Shown: piece by piece, positions 12,011 to 19,063 of the stretch
Position numbering within the stretch: position 1 is the first letter of the stretch
Layout: the number at the start of each line of letters is the position of its first letter
Origin: a virus
IMG/VR virus record: IMGVR_UViG_3300047564_004066
Span: 1 to 28,365 of that record
DNA length: 28,365 nucleotides
Strand: one strand, 5' to 3'
Program-made: the position numbers and the translations under genes
Notes under the pieces: generated by a model
Told to the model about the DNA's origin: nothing
The model's database searches: none
What the model saw: only the letters and a program-made list of their open reading frames with translations

Positions 12011-13213
12011 ATGATAAACAAAGAACCTTTCAAACAATTAATATTAGATTTAAAAGATACTGGAAAATATCGTGTTTTTAATGACATTCTTCGAGAATCC
12101 GGAAAATTTCCAGCTGCTATATGGTACGGGCCTTATAATATTAAGACCATAGTTAACTGGTGCTCTAATGACTATTTAGGTATGGGTCAGCACAAAGTTG
12201 TCTTAGATGCCATGCATACTGCTCTAGACATGACTGGTGCGGGATCGGGAGGTACTCGAAATATTGGCGGTACTAGCCACTATCACGTAGCATTAGAACA
12301 CGAACTAGCTACCTTGCACAATAAATCAAAAGCATTGTTGTTCAGTTCAGCTTATGTTGCCAACGAGTGGACATTGATAGCTCTAAGTAAAATTGTTCCC
12401 AATGTTCAATTTATATCAGATAGCAATAATCACAATAGTTTAATTATTGGAATACAGCATAGTAAAGCAGCTAAACAAATTTTTGAACATAACAATCTAA
12501 ACGACCTTGAAGATAAATTAGCAAACTCTAGACTATCAGGATATACTCCTTGTATAGTATTTGAGAGTGTTTATTCTATGGACGGAGATGTTAGCCCTAT
12601 CAAAGACATTTGCGATCTAGCAGACAAATACCAAGCCATAACCTATATTGACGAAGTACATGCCGTAGGACTTTATGGAACGCACGGCGGTGGCAAAGTT
12701 GAAGAGTTGGGGTTAGAAAGCCGAATTGATATAATCAACGGAACCTTAGGCAAAGCCTTTGGAGTCCAAGGCGGATATATAGCTGCTGATGCAGATGTGA
12801 TCGATGCTATTCGTTCAGTGGCAGCTGGATTTATCTTTACAACTTCGATGAGCCCAGTAACCTGTGCCGGTGCGTTGGCTGCTGTTAAATGGTTAAAAGA
12901 TCATAGCGAAGTTAGGACTAAACATCAAGAACGTGCTGCAAAGTTAAAGCAGTTATTAAAAGAAAATGATCTACCCGTAATGGATATTTCGACTACACAT
13001 ATCGTGCCTGTGTTAGTTGGCGAAGCCAAACGTTGTAAAGCAATGAGTGATACGTTACTCAATGAGTTCAACATATATGTTCAACCAATTAACTATCCAA
13101 CGGTAGATGTAGGAACTGAACGATTGAGATTTGCGCCAACACCATATCACGACGATGCTATGATGAGCGATCTAATTGTGGCCCTTAAGAGTGTTTTTAA
13201 TAGCGTGAATTAA
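12011..13213 (+). CDS. hemA: 5-aminolevulinate synthase (heme biosynthesis)
   Basis: 400 aa, full length for the family. Alpha-oxoamine synthase features: [10 protein letters not shown] (51-60), [13 protein letters not shown] (77-89), [10 protein letters not shown] (214-223, pyridoxal phosphate contacts) and GTLGKAFG (244-251) with the PLP lysine K248, the number used in Rhodobacter ALAS. The C-terminal INYPTV...GTERLR (360-373) is specific to ALAS rather than to biotin-type BioF. The enzyme joins glycine and succinyl-CoA to give 5-aminolevulinate, the first heme precursor, in the C4 pathway of alphaproteobacteria. No Shine-Dalgarno is seen; a GTTAAATA box ends 7 nt before the ATG. The 3' end overlaps the convergent hldD gene by 17 nt. 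A phage-borne copy would raise heme or tetrapyrrole flux. Confidence 0.93.
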   Translation: MINKEPFKQLILDLKDTGKYRVFNDILRESGKFPAAIWYGPYNIKTIVNWCSNDYLGMGQHKVVLDAMHTALDMTGAGSGGTRNIGGTSHYHVALEHELATLHNKSKALLFSSAYVANEWTLIALSKIVPNVQFISDSNNHNSLIIGIQHSKAAKQIFEHNNLNDLEDKLANSRLSGYTPCIVFESVYSMDGDVSPIKDICDLADKYQAITYIDEVHAVGLYGTHGGGKVEELGLESRIDIINGTLGKAFGVQGGYIAADADVIDAIRSVAAGFIFTTSMSPVTCAGALAAVKWLKDHSEVRTKHQERAAKLKQLLKENDLPVMDISTTHIVPVLVGEAKRCKAMSDTLLNEFNIYVQPINYPTVDVGTERLRFAPTPYHDDAMMSDLIVALKSVFNSVN

Positions 13214-14063
13214 TTTTTAAATATTCCACGTATTTAAGAACACCCTGTTCAATAGTTAGAAAGTCATCAACATTTATACCTGCTTCTGAGAGCAACATAG
13301 TATCTGCTTTTGTTTCTATCTGATACTGAGATTTTAAATCGTTTGGCATTTCTATAAACTTCTTAGTTCCGGTATTGCAGGTATCACATAAGATATCAGC
13401 TAGTGTTTCAAAATCTCGACTTTGTCCTGTTCCTAGATCATAGACATTAGGTTGGTAGTTTCTCATAAAATGTAATATGGTCTTAGCAACATCTTCTACC
13501 CATATGAAGTCTCGCCTAAACAAATTAGAATTTTCAAATATGTTAACTTGTCCTGTTTCTTGTATTTGTTGATACCAATGGTAAATGGTACTAGCCATTC
13601 GGCCTTTGTGATACTCATTTGGCCCATAGACATTAAATAATCTAAGAATAACTCCGGTTATTTCGTTTTCACTTACCTGTTTGCTAAATGCATAATGATT
13701 GAGAGGGCCTGCTCCATTTCCGTATATTGCAGCGGTACTGGTAAAAATAAAAGGAATATTATTTTCTAAACAAAATTTGTTCCACATGCGAGTGCTGTGT
13801 ACATTGGTTATATAAATCTTAGACCAATCTTTTTCTAACGTACTAGAATTAGCACCAATGTGTATGACAAAATCAATTCCCGATGGATCGATTAACATTT
13901 CGTCTGTTGAGTGTAAAGAACGATATTTTTTTCCTACTAGATTCTTATATTGATCACCCGTTGGCAAATCATCAAATATAATAATATCATCGAGTCCGTG
14001 TTGATTCAAATATCCTAAAACAACACTACCAATAAATCCGCCTGCGCCAGTTAATACTATCAT
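13197..14063 (-). CDS. hldD: ADP-L-glycero-D-manno-heptose 6-epimerase
   Basis: I use ATG 14063, which overlaps the kinase stop by 4 nt and has GGAAG upstream; another ATG at 14078 is in frame. The 288-aa protein is an extended short-chain dehydrogenase: NAD-binding [10 protein letters not shown] near the N-terminus, the active YxxxK in HYAFSK, and HldD-specific segments [26 protein letters not shown] and [12 protein letters not shown]. The enzyme inverts C6 of ADP-D,D-heptose to the L,D form for the LPS inner core. It is the last gene of the minus-strand ADP-heptose cluster. Slightly shorter than E. coli HldD (310 aa). Confidence 0.92.
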   Translation of the reverse strand: MIVLTGAGGFIGSVVLGYLNQHGLDDIIIFDDLPTGDQYKNLVGKKYRSLHSTDEMLIDPSGIDFVIHIGANSSTLEKDWSKIYITNVHSTRMWNKFCLENNIPFIFTSTAAIYGNGAGPLNHYAFSKQVSENEITGVILRLFNVYGPNEYHKGRMASTIYHWYQQIQETGQVNIFENSNLFRRDFIWVEDVAKTILHFMRNYQPNVYDLGTGQSRDFETLADILCDTCNTGTKKFIEMPNDLKSQYQIETKADTMLLSEAGINVDDFLTIEQGVLKYVEYLKINSRY

Positions 14064-14824
14064 TCTATTTCTTCCCATGTTGGTGCATACACACCCAAAT
14101 GTTGAACCGTAATTCCAGCAGCTCGAATAGCATACGGTATAGCTTTGGTAATATCTTGTTGGGTAAGATATTCTGATACTAACGCTGCTAAGAAAGTATC
14201 GCCAGCACCAGTAACATCGGATACTTCTACAGGTGCTGCTGGATATACTATGCCATTGTATCTAGCACCATCTTTGCCTAGTGTAACGATTAAGTCAGTG
14301 CAAGAAGATTTAATTAAACTATATTCTAGACTATTGATCTTTACAATACATCCTTCCAGTCTAGCCAAATCTGTTTTTTTTGTATCAACGAAAATAGGTC
14401 CCGAATATGTCTTTAACAGACTTTCAATTAGCTCGTAACTAATATATCCTTTGTTATAATCACTAATGACAATGGCATCAACATCTAGATGATGTGGTTG
14501 TATATCTCTTACATCCAATGGATCACTTTGGATGTCGTTATCAATTCTTACAATATGTTGTTTGCTTCTTGTGTCGATCAATCTTGTTTTAACACTAGGG
14601 TTTCCTGTTATGAAATAAACATCGCACCCTAGTGTTTGCAAATTTAAATTTACGTTTCCCGCCATGCCTGGCCTTGTATCTCTATAACTAAATTTAAACA
14701 CAGGAACAGGAGCCTCAGGACTGATGCGGTCTACGGTACCGTACTGGTACTCGTCAATGCAATCATCTCCGATTAATAATATTTTGTATGGTATTGGTTG
14801 TTGAGTAATTTTTAAATCGGTCAT
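14060..14824 (-). CDS. D-glycero-beta-D-manno-heptose-7-phosphate kinase (HldE kinase part)
   Basis: 254 aa of PfkB/ribokinase fold: KILLIGDDCIDEYQYG start, the sugar-site motif GMAGNVNLNLQTLG (53-66) and the C-terminal PfkB signature VSDVTGAGDTFLAAL with the catalytic Asp of GAGD. Best match is the N-terminal kinase domain of HldE (RfaE), which makes heptose 1,7-bisphosphate. About 60 residues shorter than the E. coli domain; the region around residues 70-90 appears deleted. The gene overlaps the nucleotidyltransferase gene by 62 nt in another frame, and no later ATG would restore the fold, so the overlap seems real. The stop overlaps hldD by 4 nt. Confidence 0.85.
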   Translation of the reverse strand: MTDLKITQQPIPYKILLIGDDCIDEYQYGTVDRISPEAPVPVFKFSYRDTRPGMAGNVNLNLQTLGCDVYFITGNPSVKTRLIDTRSKQHIVRIDNDIQSDPLDVRDIQPHHLDVDAIVISDYNKGYISYELIESLLKTYSGPIFVDTKKTDLARLEGCIVKINSLEYSLIKSSCTDLIVTLGKDGARYNGIVYPAAPVEVSDVTGAGDTFLAALVSEYLTQQDITKAIPYAIRAAGITVQHLGVYAPTWEEIE

Positions 14825-15167
14825 AAAATTTTATTTGTTTGCAATGCTCTTGACCTATGATAGGTTTTCCCTGATAATCACTGCCTTTTACCATTACATC
14901 TGGCTGGTAGTTTTTAATGTAGTCTATTAACTCTTGGTCGGAGTCAAATATATCAACTCTGTCAACTGCTTTAAGTGCAAATAAAAAACTGGCTCTTTCA
15001 TATTCATTATGCACTGGACGGTCTGAGCCTTTTAATTCTTTTACTCTTCTGTCGCTGTCAATTAAAACATAAACGTAAGAGTTTGGGTATGATCTAGCAA
15101 GTTCTAATAATCTAATGTGTCCAAGGTGCAGTATGTCAAAAGTTCCATTTACTACCACTTTTGTCAA
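14763..15167 (-). CDS. Heptose-1-phosphate adenylyltransferase (HldE cytidylyltransferase-like part)
   Basis: 134 aa: NGTFDILHLGH (7-17) is the HxGH nucleotide-binding motif; IDSDRRVKELKGSDRPV and RASFLFALKAVDRV match the RfaE C-terminal domain, and DVMVKGSDYQGK the substrate loop. The family transfers AMP from ATP to D-glycero-D-manno-heptose 1-phosphate. In E. coli this domain is fused behind the kinase; here it is a separate gene placed before the kinase. The ATG overlaps the gmhB stop by 4 nt (15164-15167). Confidence 0.88.
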   Translation of the reverse strand: MTKVVVNGTFDILHLGHIRLLELARSYPNSYVYVLIDSDRRVKELKGSDRPVHNEYERASFLFALKAVDRVDIFDSDQELIDYIKNYQPDVMVKGSDYQGKPIIGQEHCKQIKFYDRFKNYSTTNTIQNIINRR

Positions 15168-15781
15168 GGCATACTCTCCACAAATTGTTCCAACGTATCA
15201 AATATCTTTGTTCTACGTTTTAATTCTCTGTAGGTAAACTTTTTTAATTCTTTTTCTGTTTCTAACCCGTACCCAGTTCTAACCAATATTGGTTTAGCAC
15301 CTATGTTAATAGCTGCTTTGAGATCTTTTATTTTATCGCCAACATAATAACCTTCTTTGAATTTGATATCAGGGATTTCTTTTTCGGCACGTTTGAACAT
15401 ACCTGTGTTTGGTTTAGCAAACGGATCTTCTCTTCTACTGCTAGCCGAATAATACAATGCATCTATTGTAAAGCATCCTGCTTCGCCTAACAATTTAAAC
15501 ATATGCTCATGAACTTTTTCCACATCGTCTTGTGTATAAATTCCTTTTTCAATTCCGCCTTGATCAGTGATGATCACTATTTTATAACCCTTTCGCCTTA
15601 GAGTAGCTATAGCATCAATGCTACCTGGAATAGGATCAAAATCTTCAACCTTGTAACAATAAGTTCCAAGATCTCTATTAATTACTCCGTCTCGATCTAA
15701 ACCAATTACACACTTGGTTCTGAACTCGCCACCAGACCAAGAAATTTTAGGCTGGTTACTCTGGCTTTGTTGCGGGCCCAT
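15164..15781 (-). CDS. gmhB: D-glycero-D-manno-heptose-1,7-bisphosphate 7-phosphatase
   Basis: The start ATG 15781 has CCAGGAG 9 nt upstream; an in-frame TTG 39 nt earlier is less likely. 205 aa HAD phosphatase with IGLDRDGVINRD (nucleophile and acid Asp), the Thr motif IITDQGGI, and VGDKIKDL as motif IV, all typical of GmhB. The usual zinc loop of GmhB (CxH...CDCRKPHPGM in E. coli) is replaced by SSRREDPFAKPNTGM without Cys, so this is a zinc-free version. It removes the 7-phosphate of heptose 1,7-bisphosphate between kinase and adenylyltransferase steps. The 5' end overlaps the cupin gene by 26 nt. Confidence 0.88.
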   Translation of the reverse strand: MGPQQSQSNQPKISWSGGEFRTKCVIGLDRDGVINRDLGTYCYKVEDFDPIPGSIDAIATLRRKGYKIVIITDQGGIEKGIYTQDDVEKVHEHMFKLLGEAGCFTIDALYYSASSRREDPFAKPNTGMFKRAEKEIPDIKFKEGYYVGDKIKDLKAAINIGAKPILVRTGYGLETEKELKKFTYRELKRRTKIFDTLEQFVESMP

Positions 15782-16145
15782 GTTGGCTATCTCCTGGTAT
15801 AATTCTATAGTTGTCTTCAACTGAATCTGGGGTGCTTACTTCAAAAATCATTGAGTTTGGTTCTAATGCAAACACTTGATGCGGTAGCATAGGGGGATTC
15901 CTCCAAACGTCGCCTTCCTTTAAAATCTTTTCATGATAGGTTGCAGTTTGAGTATCGCAATAGACTAGTTTAAAACTACCTGCATTGATAAACCAAGTTT
16001 CGTCTTTTTCTTTATGAAAGTGCATTGAAAACTTTGCACCAACTTTTTCAAATACTAGAATTTTGCCTGCGTACTTTTCGTTAGTGGCCCAAATAATTTC
16101 GTAGCCCCAACCTTTATCTACTTTACCTTCTAAACGCTGTGTCAT
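15756..16145 (-). CDS. Cupin of the sugar-metabolism cluster (129 aa)
   Basis: ATG 16145 has AAGGA 7 nt upstream. Cupin metal motif MHFHKEKDETW (41-51; H42, H44, E49) and second motif GDVWRNPPMLPHQV with the last His. The pattern WGYE...NEKYAGKIL...FSMHFH...DETW...PPMLPHQ...STPD recalls sugar-phosphate isomerase-like cupins often found beside gmhB-type genes. A role in making or fixing the sugar phosphate is likely by context; the window has no gmhA (sedoheptulose-7-phosphate isomerase), but I would not assign that activity to this cupin without data. Confidence 0.78.
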   Translation of the reverse strand: MTQRLEGKVDKGWGYEIIWATNEKYAGKILVFEKVGAKFSMHFHKEKDETWFINAGSFKLVYCDTQTATYHEKILKEGDVWRNPPMLPHQVFALEPNSMIFEVSTPDSVEDNYRIIPGDSQHGPATKPE

Positions 16146-16146
16146 G

Positions 16147-16950
16147 TTATAATCCTTTTTCACAACTTGTAATGTTGTCCCATCCTAGTTTTTCGATGTA
16201 AATTTCTCTCACATGTGTATAACTAGTAATGTCGTTAAACAGAATGTCTTCCGCTGTCTGTGCCCATTCTTTATCAAGCTCTATATTCAATTTATCTTTC
16301 ATGAAAGATTCTGCATACTGATAGTGAGCCATTGGAGTAGGATGATAATCTTCTCTTTTTACTCGAGTTGGAGAAAGTATTCCTACGGGACCTGTTGGCT
16401 GTGTTAGTGTTTTTTTTGGAAGGTTGGATTCTAAAAACCAATTATTGATAGGAGGCAACCAATCAATATCGTCAAAAACTTCTAGATACTTATGTAGTGC
16501 AGAGAATCTTAGAATGTCTTCCCTTAAATTATCCATGCTAAGAAAATGCCAATTGCATCCTACGTTTTCTAAAAGATGTTTACCCAAAGTTACATAGTTG
16601 CAGGTATGCATGACATAGCTACCTTCATGCCAAAATGTTTTTATAAAGCTATGATCATATCCTGAACTTTTGTTAAAGATATCTCCTTTTGGAATCCACC
16701 CTCGAAATATCTTGTCGTCGACCTTGTGTACATCAAATCTATGAGGATTAGTCCATTGGACTATAACATTGTCTCCAGGACCTACGTTATTAAACAAGAC
16801 CAGTTCATTTAGTCTTTCTAATATACCTTGATTGCCAATGCCGCTGTGTGCATAGTTTTTATACTCGTCAAAGCTTCTACCTACTATATTGGCCCAAGTG
16901 GGCCAATGGTATCTAGTAAAACTGCATCCAACTACAAATAATCTGTTCAC
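16147..16950 (-). CDS. SGNH/GDSL-like hydrolase (267 aa)
   Basis: Begins [20 protein letters not shown], where GCSFT is block I of SGNH hydrolases (nucleophile Ser10). HSGIGNQGI (35-43) is block II/III with Gly and Asn, and [13 protein letters not shown] (about 200-212) is block V with the Asp-x-His pair. Members remove acyl or acetyl groups from sugars or lipids; I recall phage proteins of this group of unknown target. Overlaps clpP by 4 nt (16947-16950) and is followed by the cupin gene one nt later. By context it may modify envelope sugars. Confidence 0.75.
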   Translation of the reverse strand: MNRLFVVGCSFTRYHWPTWANIVGRSFDEYKNYAHSGIGNQGILERLNELVLFNNVGPGDNVIVQWTNPHRFDVHKVDDKIFRGWIPKGDIFNKSSGYDHSFIKTFWHEGSYVMHTCNYVTLGKHLLENVGCNWHFLSMDNLREDILRFSALHKYLEVFDDIDWLPPINNWFLESNLPKKTLTQPTGPVGILSPTRVKREDYHPTPMAHYQYAESFMKDKLNIELDKEWAQTAEDILFNDITSYTHVREIYIEKLGWDNITSCEKGL

Positions 16951-17537
16951 TGACGTCTCTCTATGACCTTGTCTACAAGACCATAATCTAATGCTTCTTG
17001 TGCGCTCATGAATGTATCTCGATCCATGTCTCTTTCAAATTCTTGATATGTTTTTCCTTTACTATTGTGTTTCACATATAGTTCAGTTAACGTTGTTTTC
17101 ATTTTGGTAATTTCTTTGTATTGAATTTCAATATCACTTTGCATACCTCGAGCACCGCCACTAGGCTGATGTATCATATGGCGAGCATAGGGCAACATAT
17201 AACGTTTTCCAGCGGCGCCGGCTTGTGCTAGTAGACTGCCCATTGAGCAGGCTTGACCCATAACATAGGTAGCCACATCGGGTTTGATAAACTGCATAGT
17301 ATCGTAGATGCTCATTCCAGCAGTGACTACTCCGCCAGGACTATTAATAAACAAACTAATTTCTTTGTCTGGATTTTCACTTTCTAAAAATAGCATTTGA
17401 GCTACAATCAAATTGGCCATATTATCTTCAACGGGACCGTTGAGCATAATAATCCTTTCTTTGAGCAATCGACTATAAATGTCATAGGCTCTTTCACCTT
17501 TCGAAGTAGATTCAACTACCATTGGTACTAGTGTCAT
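16947..17537 (-). CDS. clpP: ClpP-type serine protease subunit
   Basis: 196 aa, full length for ClpP without propeptide. Catalytic Ser98 in GQACSMGS (95-101), His123 in [10 protein letters not shown] (119-128) and an Asp in the RDMDRDTF segment (about residue 172). NSPGG (65-69) is the oxyanion strand. ClpP forms a 14-mer that needs an AAA+ unfoldase such as host ClpX or ClpA; no unfoldase gene is in the window, so it probably works with the host one. In phages, ClpP could redirect host proteolysis or process virion proteins. AAGGA site upstream, own sigma-70 promoter at 17561-17590. Confidence 0.95.
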   Translation of the reverse strand: MTLVPMVVESTSKGERAYDIYSRLLKERIIMLNGPVEDNMANLIVAQMLFLESENPDKEISLFINSPGGVVTAGMSIYDTMQFIKPDVATYVMGQACSMGSLLAQAGAAGKRYMLPYARHMIHQPSGGARGMQSDIEIQYKEITKMKTTLTELYVKHNSKGKTYQEFERDMDRDTFMSAQEALDYGLVDKVIERRQ

Positions 17538-17560
17538 ATGTGTTCCTTATCTAATATGTT

Positions 17561-17590
17561 ATTATAGCTGCATTGTTATTTAGAAGTCAA
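17561..17590 (-). promoter_or_regulatory. Sigma-70 promoter of clpP
   Basis: On the minus strand TTGACT (17590-17585), spacer 18, TATAAT (17566-17561). The -35 overlaps the last codons of the upstream gene. Predicted start about 17554, leader 17 nt with AAGGA. It probably also drives the genes downstream to 13197. Confidence 0.7.
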
Positions 17591-18388
17591 CTTCATAAAT
17601 TCTTCATAGATATGATCCGCCCATTCTGTGTGTCTTTGAATGGTAACATGACGGCCTGCATGAAGATCTGCTTCAACTACTCCATAATACATCCCGTATT
17701 TTGACACAAGATATTTTGATTCTTTAAATTTTTCGTATCCGGGATTTATAGTTGTATAATACCAATCTGGGTGTGGTGTCATTGAAGGATCTACATTTTC
17801 ATATTTGGTGTATAGTGCTCTGGGATCGCACTCGACAAAATATAATCTATCTTTTAATTGCGTACTAGCCTTGCTCAAGAAGGCTTCTAATAAAACTAAA
17901 AATTGAAATTTTACCTGTTCGCTGTTGAAAAAATCTAAAAATTGTTTCTGGGACTTCTTTAATGATTCTGGCCACCTATCGGGGTATCCCAAATGCAACA
18001 TTGAAACTCCGTAGTGTTTAAAATCGATCAGTCTTTCTGGGCTAGTTATTCCTACAAATATTAGATCATCATCTTTAATTATTCCCGTATTAAGATCTTT
18101 TTCTAACTCCCAATACATTTTATGAAAAGAGTTTCCACTAATCGCATTGTTTAAACAAGGTACGCCTAACTTGTCAGCTAATTGATTAGCCCAGGAATTT
18201 TTCTTTGAAGCGGTATCATAAATGTGGAAATTAAAATCTTTATACTTTTTTGTTAATAAATCATAAAAATAATGTATTCCGTATTTGGCTTTGATTTCTT
18301 CCGCTCCCGGATACCAATCTTCGTCGACGGTCTCGGCTCCTGTGGTATAGCTACATCCATACACAACTAATCTATTAAATTTCTTCAT
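17576..18388 (-). CDS. Second SGNH-like hydrolase (270 aa)
   Basis: I place the start at ATG 18388 (MKKFNRLVVYGCSYTTGAET), because the extra 30 codons before it have no homology-like pattern and overlap the divergent HNH gene. VVYGCSYTTGAE (8-19) is SGNH block I with the nucleophile Ser13, AISGNSFHKMYWEL holds the block III Asn, and HAGRHVTIQRHTEWADHIYE near the end resembles block V (RHxxxxxHxxWA) with His. Distant from the other SGNH gene of the window. No Shine-Dalgarno; a GATAATTA box (18401-18394) at late-promoter spacing would give a leaderless mRNA. Function: a deacylase or esterase by fold. Confidence 0.7.
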   Translation of the reverse strand: MKKFNRLVVYGCSYTTGAETVDEDWYPGAEEIKAKYGIHYFYDLLTKKYKDFNFHIYDTASKKNSWANQLADKLGVPCLNNAISGNSFHKMYWELEKDLNTGIIKDDDLIFVGITSPERLIDFKHYGVSMLHLGYPDRWPESLKKSQKQFLDFFNSEQVKFQFLVLLEAFLSKASTQLKDRLYFVECDPRALYTKYENVDPSMTPHPDWYYTTINPGYEKFKESKYLVSKYGMYYGVVEADLHAGRHVTIQRHTEWADHIYEEFMKLTSK

Positions 18389-18411
18389 ATCAGTAATTAT
18401 CTTAAAATCTG

Positions 18412-18440
18412 TTGACAAAAGGGTAATCTGAGCATATAAT
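18412..18440 (+). promoter_or_regulatory. Consensus sigma-70 promoter of the HNH gene
   Basis: TTGACA (18412-18417), 17-nt spacer, TATAAT (18435-18440): perfect consensus. Predicted start about 18447. A TAAATAC box (AGTAAATA, 18452-18459) follows within the leader. Confidence 0.9.
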
Positions 18441-18484
18441 AGTCCAAAGTAAGTAAATACTTGTTTAACAAGAAACACATCAAA

Positions 18485-19000
18485 ATGAGCACACTATTAC
18501 TGAACGCAGACATGCAACCTGTTAGCCTTCTACCATTAAGCATTGTAGATTGGCAAGAGGCCATTCGCTACCTCGTTCTGGATAAGGTTGAGGTAATGGA
18601 ATGGCACGACGATTGGATAGTTAGATCCGCCAATTGGGAAACTCGCGTGCCTGCTGTTATCATGCTCAAGGAATACCAAAAACCTAAGAGCACCATGCGG
18701 CTGAGCAAGCGAAACATCTTCTTGAGAGATGAATATACTTGTCAATATTGCGGCACATCGGTCAACGATCAGGCCGCCACTTTGGATCATGTTCATCCAG
18801 TATCGAGGGGTGGCAAGACAACTTGGGAAAACTCTACTACAGCCTGCAAACCTTGTAATTACAAGAAGGCTGCTCATGTAGGCAAGTTCAAACCAAAACA
18901 GGCGCCCTACAAACCCCATTTTTGGGACTTGGTCGAAAAACGCCGCAAACGCGGATTCCATCTTGCTCACCCAAGTTGGGCTGTTTATTTAGGTGTCTAA
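18485..19000 (+). CDS. HNH endonuclease (171 aa)
   Basis: Start ATG 18485 (MSTLLLNADMQPVSLLPLS), close after the leader of the consensus promoter. The first 75 residues form the N-terminal domain seen in phage/bacterial HNH proteins with LNAxxQPVS(L)LPLS and WQEAIRYLVLDKVEV. The HNH core is TCQYCG (about 89-94), LDHVHPVSRGGKTTWEN and ACKPCNYKK: two CxxC pairs for a structural zinc and His-Asn-Asn/His for catalysis. The C-terminal part is basic (KRRKRG). This group has nicking or DNA-degrading activity. Sigma-70 expression and the position beside the ligase suggest an early DNA-metabolism role; a homing role is less likely because no intron is seen. Confidence 0.88.
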   Translation: MSTLLLNADMQPVSLLPLSIVDWQEAIRYLVLDKVEVMEWHDDWIVRSANWETRVPAVIMLKEYQKPKSTMRLSKRNIFLRDEYTCQYCGTSVNDQAATLDHVHPVSRGGKTTWENSTTACKPCNYKKAAHVGKFKPKQAPYKPHFWDLVEKRRKRGFHLAHPSWAVYLGV

Positions 19001-19004
19001 CTAC

Positions 19005-19033
19005 TTGACAACTGCTCCTAACGATGCTATAAT
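19005..19033 (+). promoter_or_regulatory. Consensus sigma-70 promoter of the DNA ligase
   Basis: TTGACA (19005-19010), 17-nt spacer, TATAAT (19028-19033). Predicted start about 19040, leader about 24 nt with AGGAG (19053-19057). Confidence 0.9.
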
Positions 19034-19059
19034 AGTTTTATAGTTAATTGTTAGGAGCA
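19013..19059 (+). promoter_or_regulatory. Inverted repeat that would hide the ligase ribosome-binding site in read-through RNA
   Basis: TGCTCCTAAC (19013-19022) is the exact complement of GTTAGGAGCA (19050-19059); inner pairs 19023-19025 with 19047-19049 extend it to 13 bp (one G-U). The right arm contains the AGGAG site. RNA that starts at the ligase promoter (about 19040) lacks the left arm and leaves AGGAG free; RNA from upstream HNH transcription contains both arms and would sequester it. The loop includes the -10 box. Confidence 0.75.
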
Positions 19060-19063
19060 ACTC

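Noticed and set aside
11969-12037. N-terminal extension of the 78-aa gene to 101 aa
   Set aside because: The extension overlaps the start of the divergent ALAS gene and has no ribosome-binding site; ATG 11968 has GAGGA.
12011-13213. BioF (8-amino-7-oxononanoate synthase) or Kbl
   Set aside because: C-terminal INYPTV...GTERLR and the [10 protein letters not shown] context are the ALAS type; BioF lacks this segment.
18389-18478. 30-residue N-terminal extension of the second SGNH protein
   Set aside because: Hydrophobic-looking extension could be mistaken for a signal or membrane segment, but SGNH block I starts properly right after MKKF, and the extension overlaps the HNH promoter on the other strand.
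18536-18970. 144-aa reading frame opposite the HNH gene
   Set aside because: No Shine-Dalgarno and no domain; the plus frame has HNH zinc pairs and a consensus promoter.
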